This document shows, piece by piece, positions 47,550-56,353 of a stretch of 64,000 bases of DNA. Below the pieces are notes generated by a model. The model was not told the DNA's origin and ran no database searches. It worked only from the letters and a program-made list of their open reading frames with translations. The position numbers were made by a program, and so were the translations under genes. This DNA is from Aliisedimentitalea scapharcae (lineage in GTDB: Bacteria; Pseudomonadota; Alphaproteobacteria; Rhodobacterales; Rhodobacteraceae): assembly GCF_045277565.1 (NCBI RefSeq), contig NZ_CP123584.1, forward strand, positions 1,736,001-1,800,000. The letters run 5' to 3'. Within the stretch, counting starts at the first letter, position 1. Every line of letters begins with the position of its first letter.

Positions 47550-48050
47550 ATGGTCGCAACACGACTTGATCCGATTGATCGCAAGATCCTGTCGGAATTG
47601 CAGGCTGATGGCCGGATGACCAATGTAGAACTGGCCAAACGTGTGGGCATTTCGGCGCCTCCGTGTTTGCGTCGGGTCCGAACGCTCGAAGAGGCCGGGC
47701 TGATCCGTGGTTATCACGCGGATGTAAACGCGCGCGAACTGGGATTTGAAGTTCAGGTTTTTGCCATGGTCGGGCTGGACAGCCAGGCCCAAAGCGAACT
47801 CAGCGCCTTTGAAGAGAAATGCCGCGGCTGGCCGTTGGTTCGCGAATGCCACATGCTGAACGGTGAAGTGGATTTTATGCTGAAATGCGTGGCGCCTGAT
47901 CTCAGCACGTTTCAGACCTTTCTGACGGGGGATCTGTTGACCACGCCCAACGTGGCCAGCGTCAAGACATCTCTCGTGATCCGCGGTGCCAAAGATGACC
48001 CCGGAGTGCCATTCGAGGTGCTCGAGGAGAGATTGGCCAAGGAAGCCTGA
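47550..48050 (+). CDS. Lrp/AsnC-family transcriptional regulator
   Basis: 166-residue regulator. N-terminal winged HTH (LDPIDRKILSELQADGRMTN, ELAKRVGISAPPCLRRVRTL) and C-terminal RAM ligand-binding domain (GFEVQVFAMVGLD to ASVKTSLVIR). Its ligand is likely an amino acid. Divergent from trxB over a 240-base gap with repeated motifs that may be its own operator. Confidence 0.93.
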   Translation: MVATRLDPIDRKILSELQADGRMTNVELAKRVGISAPPCLRRVRTLEEAGLIRGYHADVNARELGFEVQVFAMVGLDSQAQSELSAFEEKCRGWPLVRECHMLNGEVDFMLKCVAPDLSTFQTFLTGDLLTTPNVASVKTSLVIRGAKDDPGVPFEVLEERLAKEA

Positions 48051-48305
48051 TCTTCGATTTCTGCGGCTGGTGTCGAGAGCTGGCGCAACTGGGCGTTTGC
48101 AAACGCCGTCGCAGCGCCCATGGCGCTGCTCTGCCCAACGTATTTGCCGGCATCTGGGATGCGGGCAAATGGGGCGGGAGCCCTATGTGAATTTGTGAAA
48201 AATAGGTTCGGCGCGCTGTATTCGGGGCTGGGAGGGTAAAGCCGCCATGGCCCAAGAAGGCGGTTTCTGACTGCGTGTGTCCAAAAACTCGGCGGGCGGC
48301 TCAGT

Positions 48306-49184
48306 CTAGGCTCTGAGCGCGTCGATTTCGCCATCCCCGGTGCGGGGAAAGGCCTGCGGGCCAAAATCACGCAGTTCACTGATGTGGGAAAACAAGTTGA
48401 GATAGATCGACCGCATTGCATGACTGATCATACGCAGGCCGTTGATGCCTGGGTGATAGGTCTCAAATTGCAAACCACCAACCCGAATGACAGCATGACG
48501 CTGGAGGCAGAGGTGGAACAATTCGACCGGTGTGGGGGGGGCGGTTTCGATGATGTTCATCCCGTCCTGGAATTCCTGTACAGGCACCAGCATCGATTTA
48601 GCCCCGGTTAGGCTGCGTAGATGCCCGGGCGTGCGAAGTAAACGGGCTGATGGACCTGCAATAACGCAACCCAAAGGCTTTTGCATACCAAAACTGTCCG
48701 CCATGATTCGTGTCAGTTTGTGATTGCGCCCATTGGGTCCCGGACGTCCGGGCACCAAGGTTGTCTTGCCAATCCACATGATTGTGTCGGCCGTGCCGTC
48801 CTGTGTCATGACCCGGTCACCAGGCAACAGGTCTTCGATAGAAATGGGACCGGATTCGGTGTCGATCAAAGATCCGCGCGTAAAGGCCGAAAATGCGGTC
48901 TCAAACAGCGGCAGAGCAGGGGCAATGTGGCGGTTCTCTGCAATATCCCCATTGGGCAACAGGGACATTGTCTCATAACGGCGCAGCTGTGGCCGATTGG
49001 GTGCACGCAGAGCAGCCGGATCCTGAAGGATAGGACTATGTTGCACCGCATTGCGCGCTGCGCGCGTCAACGAGTGGGGGATCGCCATGGATAGGCCCTC
49101 TCTTAAACGGGTCGCATCTGCGTCGGCCCCCACCGACAACGTCAGACGGACATGATTACGTGTCACTGTCTGTACTGGATCCAT
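48306..49184 (-). CDS. Hint-domain protein lacking the catalytic cysteine
   Basis: 292-residue protein with a Hedgehog/intein-type (Hint) module of about 140 residues: AFTRGSLIDTESGPISIEDL, LLPGDRVMTQDG and MWIGKTTLVPG. Typical Hint domains have Cys before F-x-x-G-T/S; here that position is Ala100, so self-splicing by thioester chemistry is not expected. Similar Cys-less Hint proteins occur in Rhodobacterales. No signal peptide is clear. Two ACAGGAA copies 11 bases apart lie just upstream (49189 and 49200). Confidence 0.78.
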   Translation of the reverse strand: MDPVQTVTRNHVRLTLSVGADADATRLREGLSMAIPHSLTRAARNAVQHSPILQDPAALRAPNRPQLRRYETMSLLPNGDIAENRHIAPALPLFETAFSAFTRGSLIDTESGPISIEDLLPGDRVMTQDGTADTIMWIGKTTLVPGRPGPNGRNHKLTRIMADSFGMQKPLGCVIAGPSARLLRTPGHLRSLTGAKSMLVPVQEFQDGMNIIETAPPTPVELFHLCLQRHAVIRVGGLQFETYHPGINGLRMISHAMRSIYLNLFSHISELRDFGPQAFPRTGDGEIDALRA

Positions 49185-49315
49185 AATGACAGGAATTAAC
49201 AGGAACTGTCAAAATTCAGCACGGATTTACAAAGGTTTTGGTTAATGGTTCTGGTGATTTCCCAAAACTGTTTCTTATGCGCGATCAATCTGCCGGTTTT
49301 TTTGGGGGGGCTCGA

Positions 49316-49341
49316 TCCGCCCTACCTATAGGCAGGGCGGA
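49316..49341. repeat. 26-base near-perfect palindrome
   Basis: Bases 49316-49341 read TCCGCCCT-A-CCTATAGG-C-AGGGCGGA, self-complementary except for one A/C opposition. Located in non-coding DNA between the Hint gene and the 50-residue gene; candidate dispersed (REP-like) element or operator. Confidence 0.6.
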
Positions 49342-49426
49342 CCGGCAGTCCCGGCCGACAGCGGGCAGCATTCGGCGCGGGGGTCCTGAAGATGTGCGGC
49401 AGCCACACCTTCAAGGAGGGAACGGA

Positions 49427-49579
49427 TCAAGCGGTTTTACGCGCACCCTGTTCTGGAGCGGCCTGACGACGCAAAACCGATTGCGACCGCGCGACGCCAC
49501 GTGTCCAGGGCATGGCCGTGGTTTCAGTGTCGCGGGCGGTCTTGATGACGGATTTGATAAAGCGGGTACGTGCCTTCAT
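49427..49579 (-). CDS. Small basic conserved protein (50 residues)
   Basis: 50-residue protein starting MKARTRFIKSVIKTARDTET, with AMPWTRGVARSQSVLRR and a Lys/Arg-rich end. A good ribosome binding site (GGAGAG) precedes the ATG at 49579. Short proteins beginning MK(A/T)RTRFIKSVI with a MPW-RG motif recur in Rhodobacterales in my memory; no function is known to me. Isolated on both sides by about 240-290 bases of non-coding sequence. Confidence 0.68.
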   Translation of the reverse strand: MKARTRFIKSVIKTARDTETTAMPWTRGVARSQSVLRRQAAPEQGARKTA

Positions 49580-49808
49580 GTCGCTCTCCTGCCTGGGTTG
49601 TCCCAGTTTGATTGCTGTGTCTCGATTGAGATCTTTATGGTGGCGGATTGCGGCCCGGTTATGTCCGATTGGTGGAATTTGCGACAAAAACCGCGCGGCC
49701 CAGATAACACCAATTTCAAAGGTGACTTTGTTCTAAGTGATTGTTTTTTGGAGAGAGTGGCATCGAATGGGGCAAGTTCGATGATGCAATAACCCGCTAG
49801 GGTTGCTT

Positions 49809-49844
49809 GATTGTGGCAAATTCCGTGCAGCTTTTGCCACAATC
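49809..49844. repeat. 12-bp perfect inverted repeat beyond pgeF
   Basis: GATTGTGGCAAA (49809-49820) pairs perfectly with TTTGCCACAATC (49833-49844) around a 12-base loop, 30 bases after the pgeF stop (minus strand). No T-run follows; a rho-aided terminator or mRNA 3' cap is likely. The 295-base gap it lies in holds no other signal I can support. Confidence 0.55.
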
Positions 49845-49874
49845 CTGATCAGTCCGTTACCAACGGGCGTCAAC

Positions 49875-50630
49875 TTACAGGCAGATGGCCGAGATCAGGC
49901 GACCGTAATCCGCTTCTCCTGCGTGGGTACACCGGCGATAGGAATAGAACCTGTCCGGGTCGCTATAGGTACAATGACGCGTCCACTCGGCGGACCCGAC
50001 ACCTGCCTCGCGCAACCGAAACACCCCATAGGCGGGCAGATCGAACATCATCCGGTCGCCTTCGCCATTGGCAAAGAAACGGGAATTGTCCGGATCATTG
50101 GACAGGAATTCATCCAGAAATTCCGGACCGACTTCATAGGCGCGTTGCGAAATTGCCGGGCCGATCACGGCCTGTATGTCTTCGCGCCGCGCACCCAATG
50201 CACACATGGCCTCGATGGTTGATTCAAGCACCCCATCCAATGCACCACGCCACCCGGCATGCGCGGCTCCAATCACCCCGGCTTCGGCATCGGCAAACAG
50301 AACCGGCTGGCAATCGGCAGTCAGGATCGACAACGCCAATCCGGGGACATCCGTGACCAGCGCGTCGGCCTTGGGTTTGCTGTCCAGCGGGGCCGAGACC
50401 GTCACGACATCGGCAGAATGCACCTGATGCACACCGACCAACGCGTGTGGGGCAATCTGCATGGCGTCCGCGACCCGGGCGCGGTTCAGCGCGACCGCTT
50501 CGGTTTGGTCAGATGATCCGCTGCCGCAGTTCAACCCGGAAAACACACCGGAGGACGCACCACCGCGACGGGTGAAAAACCCGTGTCGGATCGGGGACAG
50601 GGTATCTGAGGTGAGAATTTCCAGCGTCAT
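49875..50630 (-). CDS. pgeF: Peptidoglycan editing factor PgeF (YfiH family)
   Basis: 251-residue copper/zinc-type enzyme of the YfiH/laccase-domain family, which clears mis-incorporated amino acids from murein precursors. Signature residues: VGVHQVHSADVV with His, TADCQPVLFAD with Cys, and GAAHAGWRGAL with His. C-terminal FYSYRRCTHAGEADYGRL is the RR-x-GETGR-like end. Its start overlaps the midA stop by four bases. Confidence 0.95.
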   Translation of the reverse strand: MTLEILTSDTLSPIRHGFFTRRGGASSGVFSGLNCGSGSSDQTEAVALNRARVADAMQIAPHALVGVHQVHSADVVTVSAPLDSKPKADALVTDVPGLALSILTADCQPVLFADAEAGVIGAAHAGWRGALDGVLESTIEAMCALGARREDIQAVIGPAISQRAYEVGPEFLDEFLSNDPDNSRFFANGEGDRMMFDLPAYGVFRLREAGVGSAEWTRHCTYSDPDRFYSYRRCTHAGEADYGRLISAICL

Positions 50631-51694
50631 GGGTCCAATCCGGGTGGAGGTGTTTTCTGGGCGGGGAAGAGCCCCAGCACTTTGAACAGGTTTCCCATTT
50701 CTTCGGGATGCGTCAACCGTCGATGTGCGGCGATCAGATCTTCGAGCGCTGGCCCCTGTAACCGCGCAGCCAACGCGCGGGCGCGATCGGTGATCCCGAG
50801 GCGTTCCAGGAACACACCTTGGGGGGTGAGGCGCGAAAATTTCGCACCCGCCGACTGGATTGACGCCGTCAGCGCTTCGAAATCCACATGAGTGGTCAGA
50901 TCGGCCTGTCCCGGATCTGCCAGGACATCCGTCGGCGCATGTCCGCGCAACGCCTGCAATGTATCACCAAGAGAGCGCCAATCCCCATAGTCAATGACCA
51001 AAGCTGCGCCCCCAAAGGTCGCGATCTGATGCGCGATTCGGGTGGCGATCAGACGGGCCGCGTCGCAGAGTTCGACCAGATCGCCATCCCGTGTGTCATC
51101 CATCCGGTGCTGCAATCCAGGTTGCGCCCCATGTGGTCCCAGACCAAAGGCCAACGTCCCGTCTTGCAATCCGACCTGCTTTTCGCGCCATCCATCGCCG
51201 TCGCGCAGGTATTGGCGCACGGGCAGCGCATCAAAGAATTCGTTGGCGACCAGAAACAGCGGCTGATCGGCAAGCGTATCCACCTCGGCCATCCAGTCAG
51301 GCTCATATCCCTTTAACGTTTGTTTCTGGGCGCTGCGCAAAACCGGTGATGCTTCGATCAGGCAGATTCGGGCCGCGTCGTGAAACCCTGGGACGGCTCG
51401 GGTTGCCCGCAACAGGTCCGCCATCAAGGTTCCGCGCCCAGGGCCGAGTTCTGCCAGGGTAAAGGGAGTAGGCGATCCCTGATCCAACCAGCTTTGTGCC
51501 AGGGACAGCCCGATCAACTCTCCGAACATCTGGCTGATTTCCGGTGCGGTGGTAAAGTCGCCGGTTTGTCCCAACGGGTCGCGGGTTGAATAATAGCCAT
51601 ATGTTGGGTGAAGCAGACATTCAGTCATATAATCGGCGACGGTGAGCGGGCCGGTTTGATGAATGCGGTCGATCAATATCTGTTTCAGGGTCAT
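50627..51694 (-). CDS. MidA-family SAM-dependent methyltransferase
   Basis: 355-residue protein of the NDUFAF7/MidA family, which in mitochondria methylates an arginine of a complex I subunit. The SAM loop is LAELGPGRGTLMADLLRA near residue 80; the N-terminal YMTECLLHPTYGYYSTRDPL and GDFTTAPEISQMFGELIG are the family hallmarks. Overlaps lgt and pgeF by ATGA at both ends. Confidence 0.93.
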   Translation of the reverse strand: MTLKQILIDRIHQTGPLTVADYMTECLLHPTYGYYSTRDPLGQTGDFTTAPEISQMFGELIGLSLAQSWLDQGSPTPFTLAELGPGRGTLMADLLRATRAVPGFHDAARICLIEASPVLRSAQKQTLKGYEPDWMAEVDTLADQPLFLVANEFFDALPVRQYLRDGDGWREKQVGLQDGTLAFGLGPHGAQPGLQHRMDDTRDGDLVELCDAARLIATRIAHQIATFGGAALVIDYGDWRSLGDTLQALRGHAPTDVLADPGQADLTTHVDFEALTASIQSAGAKFSRLTPQGVFLERLGITDRARALAARLQGPALEDLIAAHRRLTHPEEMGNLFKVLGLFPAQKTPPPGLDP

Positions 51695-52587
51695 GGCGTG
51701 ACCTTTCGCGCGATACGTGCGCGCAGCACAAAGAACAGCCCAAGCGCAATCATCGGCAGCGACAGCACTTGGCCCATGGTCAGCCCATAACCGCCCAGTT
51801 GCCAGGCCAGCCCCAGCGGATTGCCCTCAGAGACGAAATGCGCATCCGGTTGGCGAAAGAACTCGACCACAAAGCGGGCCGCGCCATATCCGGCGAGAAA
51901 AACCCCGACGACCATCCCGGGCCGTTTCAAGGCCTCGCGCCGATAAACCAACCAGAGCAGCACCGCGCCCAACAGTACCCCTTCCAGCAAGGCTTCATAC
52001 AGCTGAGACGGGTGGCGGGCGCATAGCGTCAGGACATCGGGGCAATCCTGTGCGGCGACCCCGGGGAACACCACGGCCCAGGGCACATCCGTCGGGCGGC
52101 CCCACAGTTCTGCATTGACGAAATTCGCCAGCCGCCCCAACAGCAATCCCGGTGGCACCGTGTAGGCCACCAGGTCGGCAAGGCTGAGCCGGGGAATATC
52201 GTGACGAATGGCGTAAAACCAACTGGCCAGGACCACACCCAGCAACCCGCCGTGAAAGGCCATGCCGCCCTGCCAGACCTGCAGAATTTGCCCCGGATTG
52301 GCCAGGTAATAGCCGGGTTGATAAAACAGCACGAATCCCAATCGACCACCGACAATGACGCCGATGATGATCCAGGTCAGAAGATCCTCGATCTGTTCGG
52401 GTTTCATCGGGGCGGTGTCATTTGGCCACAGCCCCGGGCGCCGCGTGGCCATGACTGCCAGACGCCAGGCAATGACAATGCCCACGATATAGGCCAGCGC
52501 ATACCAGCGCAGCGCAAACTCCATCCCAAAGGCAGTGATGGAGAACAATTCGGGTGATAGGTCGGGAAAAGTGATGACGGCTTGCAT
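51691..52587 (-). CDS. lgt: Prolipoprotein diacylglyceryl transferase
   Basis: 298-residue inner-membrane enzyme attaching diacylglycerol to lipobox cysteines. Around seven membrane helices; the Lgt signature GRLANFVNAELWGRPTD is near residue 150 and MAFHGGLLGVVL holds the essential His. The ATG at 52587 (MQAVITFPDLSPELFSI) was chosen because the longer frame extends through the divergent ubiK promoter. First gene of lgt-midA-pgeF. Confidence 0.97.
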   Translation of the reverse strand: MQAVITFPDLSPELFSITAFGMEFALRWYALAYIVGIVIAWRLAVMATRRPGLWPNDTAPMKPEQIEDLLTWIIIGVIVGGRLGFVLFYQPGYYLANPGQILQVWQGGMAFHGGLLGVVLASWFYAIRHDIPRLSLADLVAYTVPPGLLLGRLANFVNAELWGRPTDVPWAVVFPGVAAQDCPDVLTLCARHPSQLYEALLEGVLLGAVLLWLVYRREALKRPGMVVGVFLAGYGAARFVVEFFRQPDAHFVSEGNPLGLAWQLGGYGLTMGQVLSLPMIALGLFFVLRARIARKVTP

Positions 52588-52682
52588 GGGCCCTGAATGC
52601 CCGTGGCAAAAGGGGGAAGTCAACCTTGCCCATGGCGTCCGGACACACCATATAGTGAGCAAGCCTGAAACGGAGATCGAAC

Positions 52683-52931
52683 ATGCAAACCCGCAACAAA
52701 TTCATGGATGACATGTCGCAGCTGATGACCAACGCCATGGGCGTGGCCCAGGGTGCCAAGGACGAAGCCGAAACCGCGATGAAAAGCCTGATGGACCGCT
52801 GGTTGGCTGACCGCGATTTTGTCACCCGCGAAGAATTCGACGCCGTGCGCGCCATGGCGCAAAAGGCCCGCGAAGAAAACGAGGCGTTGAAAACCCGCCT
52901 TGCCGCGGTGGAAGACAAGATCAACGGCTGA
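52683..52931 (+). CDS. ubiK: UbiK-type accessory factor (BMFP family)
   Basis: 82-residue helical, coiled-coil-forming protein: MQTRNKFMDDMSQLMTNAMG, an amphipathic N-terminal region, and a C-terminal trimerising coil REENEALKTRLAAVEDKI. UbiK assists the ubiquinone-biosynthesis complex in proteobacteria; in this order only the family membership is clear. Divergent from lgt. Confidence 0.88.
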   Translation: MQTRNKFMDDMSQLMTNAMGVAQGAKDEAETAMKSLMDRWLADRDFVTREEFDAVRAMAQKAREENEALKTRLAAVEDKING

Positions 52932-53554
52932 ATAGTCCTGTAATCCTGCAAGACAATGAACTGCGGCACAGGCCGCGGTTCATCATTGGCGTGCGCCGCC
53001 ATGGTGCCATCCGTACCGCCAATCCAAAGCGCCTGGGCCGAAGGCAGACAAGCCATTTCCATGCCTATGGACCGGGGACTGGGACAGCGACGTTCGCGGA
53101 TGTGTTTTCGCCCGACAAGAGGCCTTGGTACTTGGCCCTTGGTACTGGGGGCTTCGGGATCTGGGGTGGGCTCGGCCAATCTGCTTGGAGGGCTCCTGTT
53201 GTCTGCTTGCCTCAGGCCGGCCCTGGGGCGCACCCCGAACCGCGTGCCAGGTCACTTAAACGTCGGTGGGTTTGCACAATTGGCCGCCTTGTCTTCAAAT
53301 GTGCCAAAGGGGGCGGCGGGCTTCCATTTACGGAAATTTCCCTGTATGACCAAGTTGCCCCCAGCATTTTGGGGTTCTGAGCACTCTGTCCACAACTTAT
53401 TGCAGTTATCCCCAAAATAGGGGGTTGCCAGATTGTTCCTGTAATCGCACCATATCTGGTACAGGCACGGGGGATCGCCCCGGTTTGTAGAGCAGGCATC
53501 TAGCGCTGGGGGCGCTGCCGCCCCGGCCCGCTAGAAAAGCAGTGAGGTGCAAAA
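52932..53554. other. 623-base non-coding stretch with hairpins
   Basis: No gene supported. Just after ubiK is an 11-base stem with one G-T pair (52956-52966/52973-52983), probably the ubiK 3' end. CCTTGGTACT occurs twice, 14 bases apart (53123 and 53137), a slippage-type duplication. Near ybjN is a compound palindrome, listed separately. Confidence 0.55.
53499..53533 (+). repeat. Compound palindrome in the ybjN leader
   Basis: CTAGCG (53499-53504) pairs with CGCTAG (53528-53533), and inside it GGGGCG (53508-53513) pairs with CGCCCC (53518-53523). It ends 21 bases before the ybjN ATG, next to the GAGG ribosome binding site, so it could affect translation or be an upstream terminator lacking a T-run. 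Confidence 0.55.
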
Positions 53555-54055
53555 ATGGCCCTTTCCGAGCAGTTTCTGGAAGAAGACCTTCACCCCATCG
53601 ATATTGTTGAACATCTGGCCGAACACCATGATTGGGATTTCGACCGGATCGGTGATGATCAGATTGCAATGGCGGTCGAAGGACAATGGCGAACCTATTC
53701 GATCACTCTTGCGTGGTCCGCCTATGACGAGACCCTGCGCATGGTGTGCACGTTTGAAATGGATCCGCCCGAGGACAAATTAACCGGGTTGTACGAGCTG
53801 TTGAACCTTATGAATGACCAATGCTGGGCCGGGGCGTTCACCTATTGGGGTGAGCAAAAGCTGATGGTCTATCGTTATGGATTGGTGTTGGCGGGCGGTC
53901 AGATGGCCAGCCCTGATCAGATCGACACATTGATCAATGCCGCCGTGCTGAGCGCAGAACGGTATTACCCGGCGATTCAGTTGCTGGTCTGGGGGGATCG
54001 CACCCCGAAACAGGCGCTCGAAGTCGCCATTGCAGAGGCCTATGGCCGCGCGTAA
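53555..54055 (+). CDS. YbjN domain protein
   Basis: 166-residue acidic protein of the YbjN family (type III chaperone-like fold): FLEEDLHPIDIVEHLAEHHD, WSAYDETLRMVCTFEMDPP, LLNLMNDQCWAGAFTYWGE. YbjN in enterobacteria affects motility and envelope traits; in alphaproteobacteria it stands before proC as here. Mechanism unknown. The ribosome binding site is GAGG. Confidence 0.9.
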   Translation: MALSEQFLEEDLHPIDIVEHLAEHHDWDFDRIGDDQIAMAVEGQWRTYSITLAWSAYDETLRMVCTFEMDPPEDKLTGLYELLNLMNDQCWAGAFTYWGEQKLMVYRYGLVLAGGQMASPDQIDTLINAAVLSAERYYPAIQLLVWGDRTPKQALEVAIAEAYGRA

Positions 54056-54182
54056 ACCTATGCCCTGAACCGGGGGGCGTCGATGGGACGTGCTTCCGAC
54101 ATTTGTCACCTTGCCCCGTGACGGTCGGCCGACAGGCCACCGTTTCGGGGTTTTGCGTGACGGTCTAGGGAAGGGGCAATTC

Positions 54183-54998
54183 ATGGATATGTCGGTTATT
54201 GCGGACCGGGGGCTTGTGCTTCTGGGCTGTGGCAAGATGGGGTCGGCCATGTTGGCTGGCTGGCTCGACCAAGGTCTGCCGACTGGATCGGTCTGGGTTC
54301 AGGATCCTTACCCGTCGGACTGGGTGCAGGCGCAGGGTGTGAACATCAACACCGATCTGCCCGGCAATCCGGCGATTGTGCTGGTGGCTGTCAAACCGCA
54401 GATGATGGGCGATGCACTGCCCGCAATGCAGGCGTTGGGCGGCGGGTCAACCTTGTTCGTGTCGGTGGCGGCGGGCACTTCGATTGCCACCTATGAAGAG
54501 ATCCTGGGCGCGGCCACACCGATCATTCGCGCCATGCCCAACACACCGGCGGCGATTGGACGGGGAATCACCGCGTTGATCGGCAATGCCCAATCCACCG
54601 ATGCAGATCTGGATATGGCCGAGGGGCTGTTGCAGGCCGTCGGCCAGACTGTGCGTCTGGAGGATGAGGCGCAGATGGATGCTGTCACAGGGGTCAGCGG
54701 TTCGGGACCGGCCTATGTGTTTCACCTGATCGAAACCCTTGCCGCCGCAGGCGAGGCCCAGGGGTTGTCAGCCGATTTGGCGATGACGCTGGCCAAGGCA
54801 ACCGTGGGCGGGGCAGGGGCGTTGGCCGAAGCGGCAGAGGAAACGCCGTCGCAGCTGCGTGTCAATGTGACCAGTCCGAACGGCACGACCCAGGCGGCGC
54901 TGGAGGTGCTGATGAATGAAGCGGACGGTTTTCCTGTTCTATTGAACCGGGCTGTTGGTGCCGCAACAAACCGATCCAAGGAGCTGTCGCGTGGCTGA
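54183..54998 (+). CDS. proC: Pyrroline-5-carboxylate reductase
   Basis: 271-residue NAD(P)H enzyme for the last step of proline synthesis. N-terminal VLLGCGKMGSAMLAGWL binds the cofactor; the C-terminal TGVSGSGPAYVFHLIE and VTSPNGTTQAAL are the ProC signature. I chose the ATG at 54183 (MDMSVIADRG); the longer frame passes through non-coding DNA. Overlaps the next gene by eight bases. Confidence 0.96.
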   Translation: MDMSVIADRGLVLLGCGKMGSAMLAGWLDQGLPTGSVWVQDPYPSDWVQAQGVNINTDLPGNPAIVLVAVKPQMMGDALPAMQALGGGSTLFVSVAAGTSIATYEEILGAATPIIRAMPNTPAAIGRGITALIGNAQSTDADLDMAEGLLQAVGQTVRLEDEAQMDAVTGVSGSGPAYVFHLIETLAAAGEAQGLSADLAMTLAKATVGGAGALAEAAEETPSQLRVNVTSPNGTTQAALEVLMNEADGFPVLLNRAVGAATNRSKELSRG

Positions 54999-55329
54999 TC
55001 TGAGTTTTGACGAGTTCCTGAAGGTCGACATTCGGGTGGGTGAAATCATCCGGGCCGAGCCCTATCCAGAGGCGCGCAAGCCAGCAATCAAGCTTTGGGT
55101 CGATTTTGGGCCGGAAATCGGCGTAAAAAAGAGCTCAGCGCAGATAACGGCGCATTACATGCCGGAAACGCTGGTGGGCAAGCAGGTTCTGGCGGTCGTA
55201 AACTTTCCTCCGCGGCAGATAGGCAAGTTCATGTCCGAGATACTCGTGCTTGGCCTGCCGGATGAAAATGGAGACATAGTCCTCGTGGGGCCGGATGGAG
55301 CGGTACCACGGGGTGGGAGGATGCACTAA
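54991..55329 (+). CDS. CsaA-type tRNA-binding domain protein
   Basis: 112-residue single tRNA-binding (OB-fold) domain protein. The start is a GTG at 54991 with AAGGAG in place; the conserved FLKVDIRVGEIIRAEPYPEA opens the domain and PRQIGKFMSEILVLG and the GPDGAVPRGGRMH end complete it. CsaA binds tRNA and has been described as a chaperone-like secretion factor. It overlaps proC and precedes the dehydrogenase by two bases. Confidence 0.9.
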   Translation: MADLSFDEFLKVDIRVGEIIRAEPYPEARKPAIKLWVDFGPEIGVKKSSAQITAHYMPETLVGKQVLAVVNFPPRQIGKFMSEILVLGLPDENGDIVLVGPDGAVPRGGRMH

Positions 55330-55331
55330 TT

Positions 55332-56288
55332 ATGAAAGTCTGGATTGCGCGGCCGATGACGGCCTCGGTCGAGGCCCGCGCGCGCGAAGCGTTTGCGGAT
55401 CTTGAAATCCGTGAAACCAACGCAGTGATGAGCGAAGCAGAGATGGTGCGGGCACTGAGCGAATTTGATGTCGTGGTGCCAACGCTGGGCGACCGATTCA
55501 CAGCCGAAATCTTTGCCAAAGTGGCTCAGCCGCGCTGCAAGCTGCTGGCCAATTTCGGGGTCGGGTATAATCACATAGATGTTGCCGCAGCGCATGCTGC
55601 TGGCGTGCAGGTGACCAATACCCCCGGGGCCGTGACCGATGCCACGGCAGATATTGCCATGACGCTGATCCTGATGTCCGCGCGGCGCGCAGGCGAAGGT
55701 GAACGCCTGGTGCGGGCCGGAACCTGGGAAGGATGGCATCCAACGCAGATGCTGGGCTTGCATGCGACTGGCAAGACCGTCGGGATCGTCGGCATGGGCC
55801 GGATCGGTCAGGCCATTGCACGGCGTTGTCATTTTGGTTTCGGCATGGACGTCCAGTATGTCGCACGATCCCCCAAGACGCTGGATTTCCCGGCGACGCG
55901 GGCTGAGGATCTGGCGGCTTTGGCGGGGGCGGTCGATTTTCTGGTCGTGGCTGTGCCCGGTGGGGCGGACACCACGCATCTGATCAATGCGCAAATCTTG
56001 GCCGCGATGAAGCCGACCGGCCATCTGATCAACATCGCACGTGGCGAAGTGGTCGAAGAATCAGCTTTGATCGCTGCGCTTGAAACGGGCTCGATTGCCG
56101 GGGCAGGGCTGGATGTCTATGAATTCGAACCCAAAGTGCCTCAGGCTCTGATGGATCGGGAAAACGTGACCTTGTTGCCGCATCTGGGCACTGCCACCGA
56201 AGAAGTGCGCAGCGATATGGGGCATATGGCGTTGGACAACGTTGCCGCATTTCTGGCGGATCTGGAGCTTCCCAATCCGGTTGGGTGA
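55332..56288 (+). CDS. D-2-hydroxyacid dehydrogenase (glyoxylate/hydroxypyruvate reductase type)
   Basis: 318-residue D-isomer-specific 2-hydroxyacid dehydrogenase. Substrate loop NFGVGYNHIDVAAAH, NAD motif VGIVGMGRIGQAIARR, catalytic Arg in LINIARGEVVEESA, Glu in the GLDVYEFEP region and His in LPHLGTATEEVR are all in place. Likely reduces glyoxylate or hydroxypyruvate. Last gene of the proC operon before a strong palindromic terminator. Confidence 0.92.
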   Translation: MKVWIARPMTASVEARAREAFADLEIRETNAVMSEAEMVRALSEFDVVVPTLGDRFTAEIFAKVAQPRCKLLANFGVGYNHIDVAAAHAAGVQVTNTPGAVTDATADIAMTLILMSARRAGEGERLVRAGTWEGWHPTQMLGLHATGKTVGIVGMGRIGQAIARRCHFGFGMDVQYVARSPKTLDFPATRAEDLAALAGAVDFLVVAVPGGADTTHLINAQILAAMKPTGHLINIARGEVVEESALIAALETGSIAGAGLDVYEFEPKVPQALMDRENVTLLPHLGTATEEVRSDMGHMALDNVAAFLADLELPNPVG

Positions 56289-56297
56289 TCCGTACCA

Positions 56298-56351
56298 AAG
56301 CCTCTTTCAAGAGGCTTGGCCAACGCGGTTGCAACTGCGTTGGCCACTTTT
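56298..56351. terminator. Tandem hairpins between the dehydrogenase gene and tdk
   Basis: AAGCCTCTT/AAGAGGCTT (56298-56306 with 56309-56317) is followed directly by a 28-base near-perfect palindrome 56318-56345 (9 perfect pairs, one G-T, four more) and a TTTT at 56348-56351. Serves the plus-strand operon and, with converging tdk, probably both directions. Confidence 0.82.
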
Positions 56352-56353
56352 GG

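Noticed and set aside
52956..53420. A 154-codon plus-strand frame after ubiK
   Set aside because: It begins inside a hairpin, has low-complexity Gly/Pro/Arg content, overlaps other equally long open frames and has no ribosome binding site.
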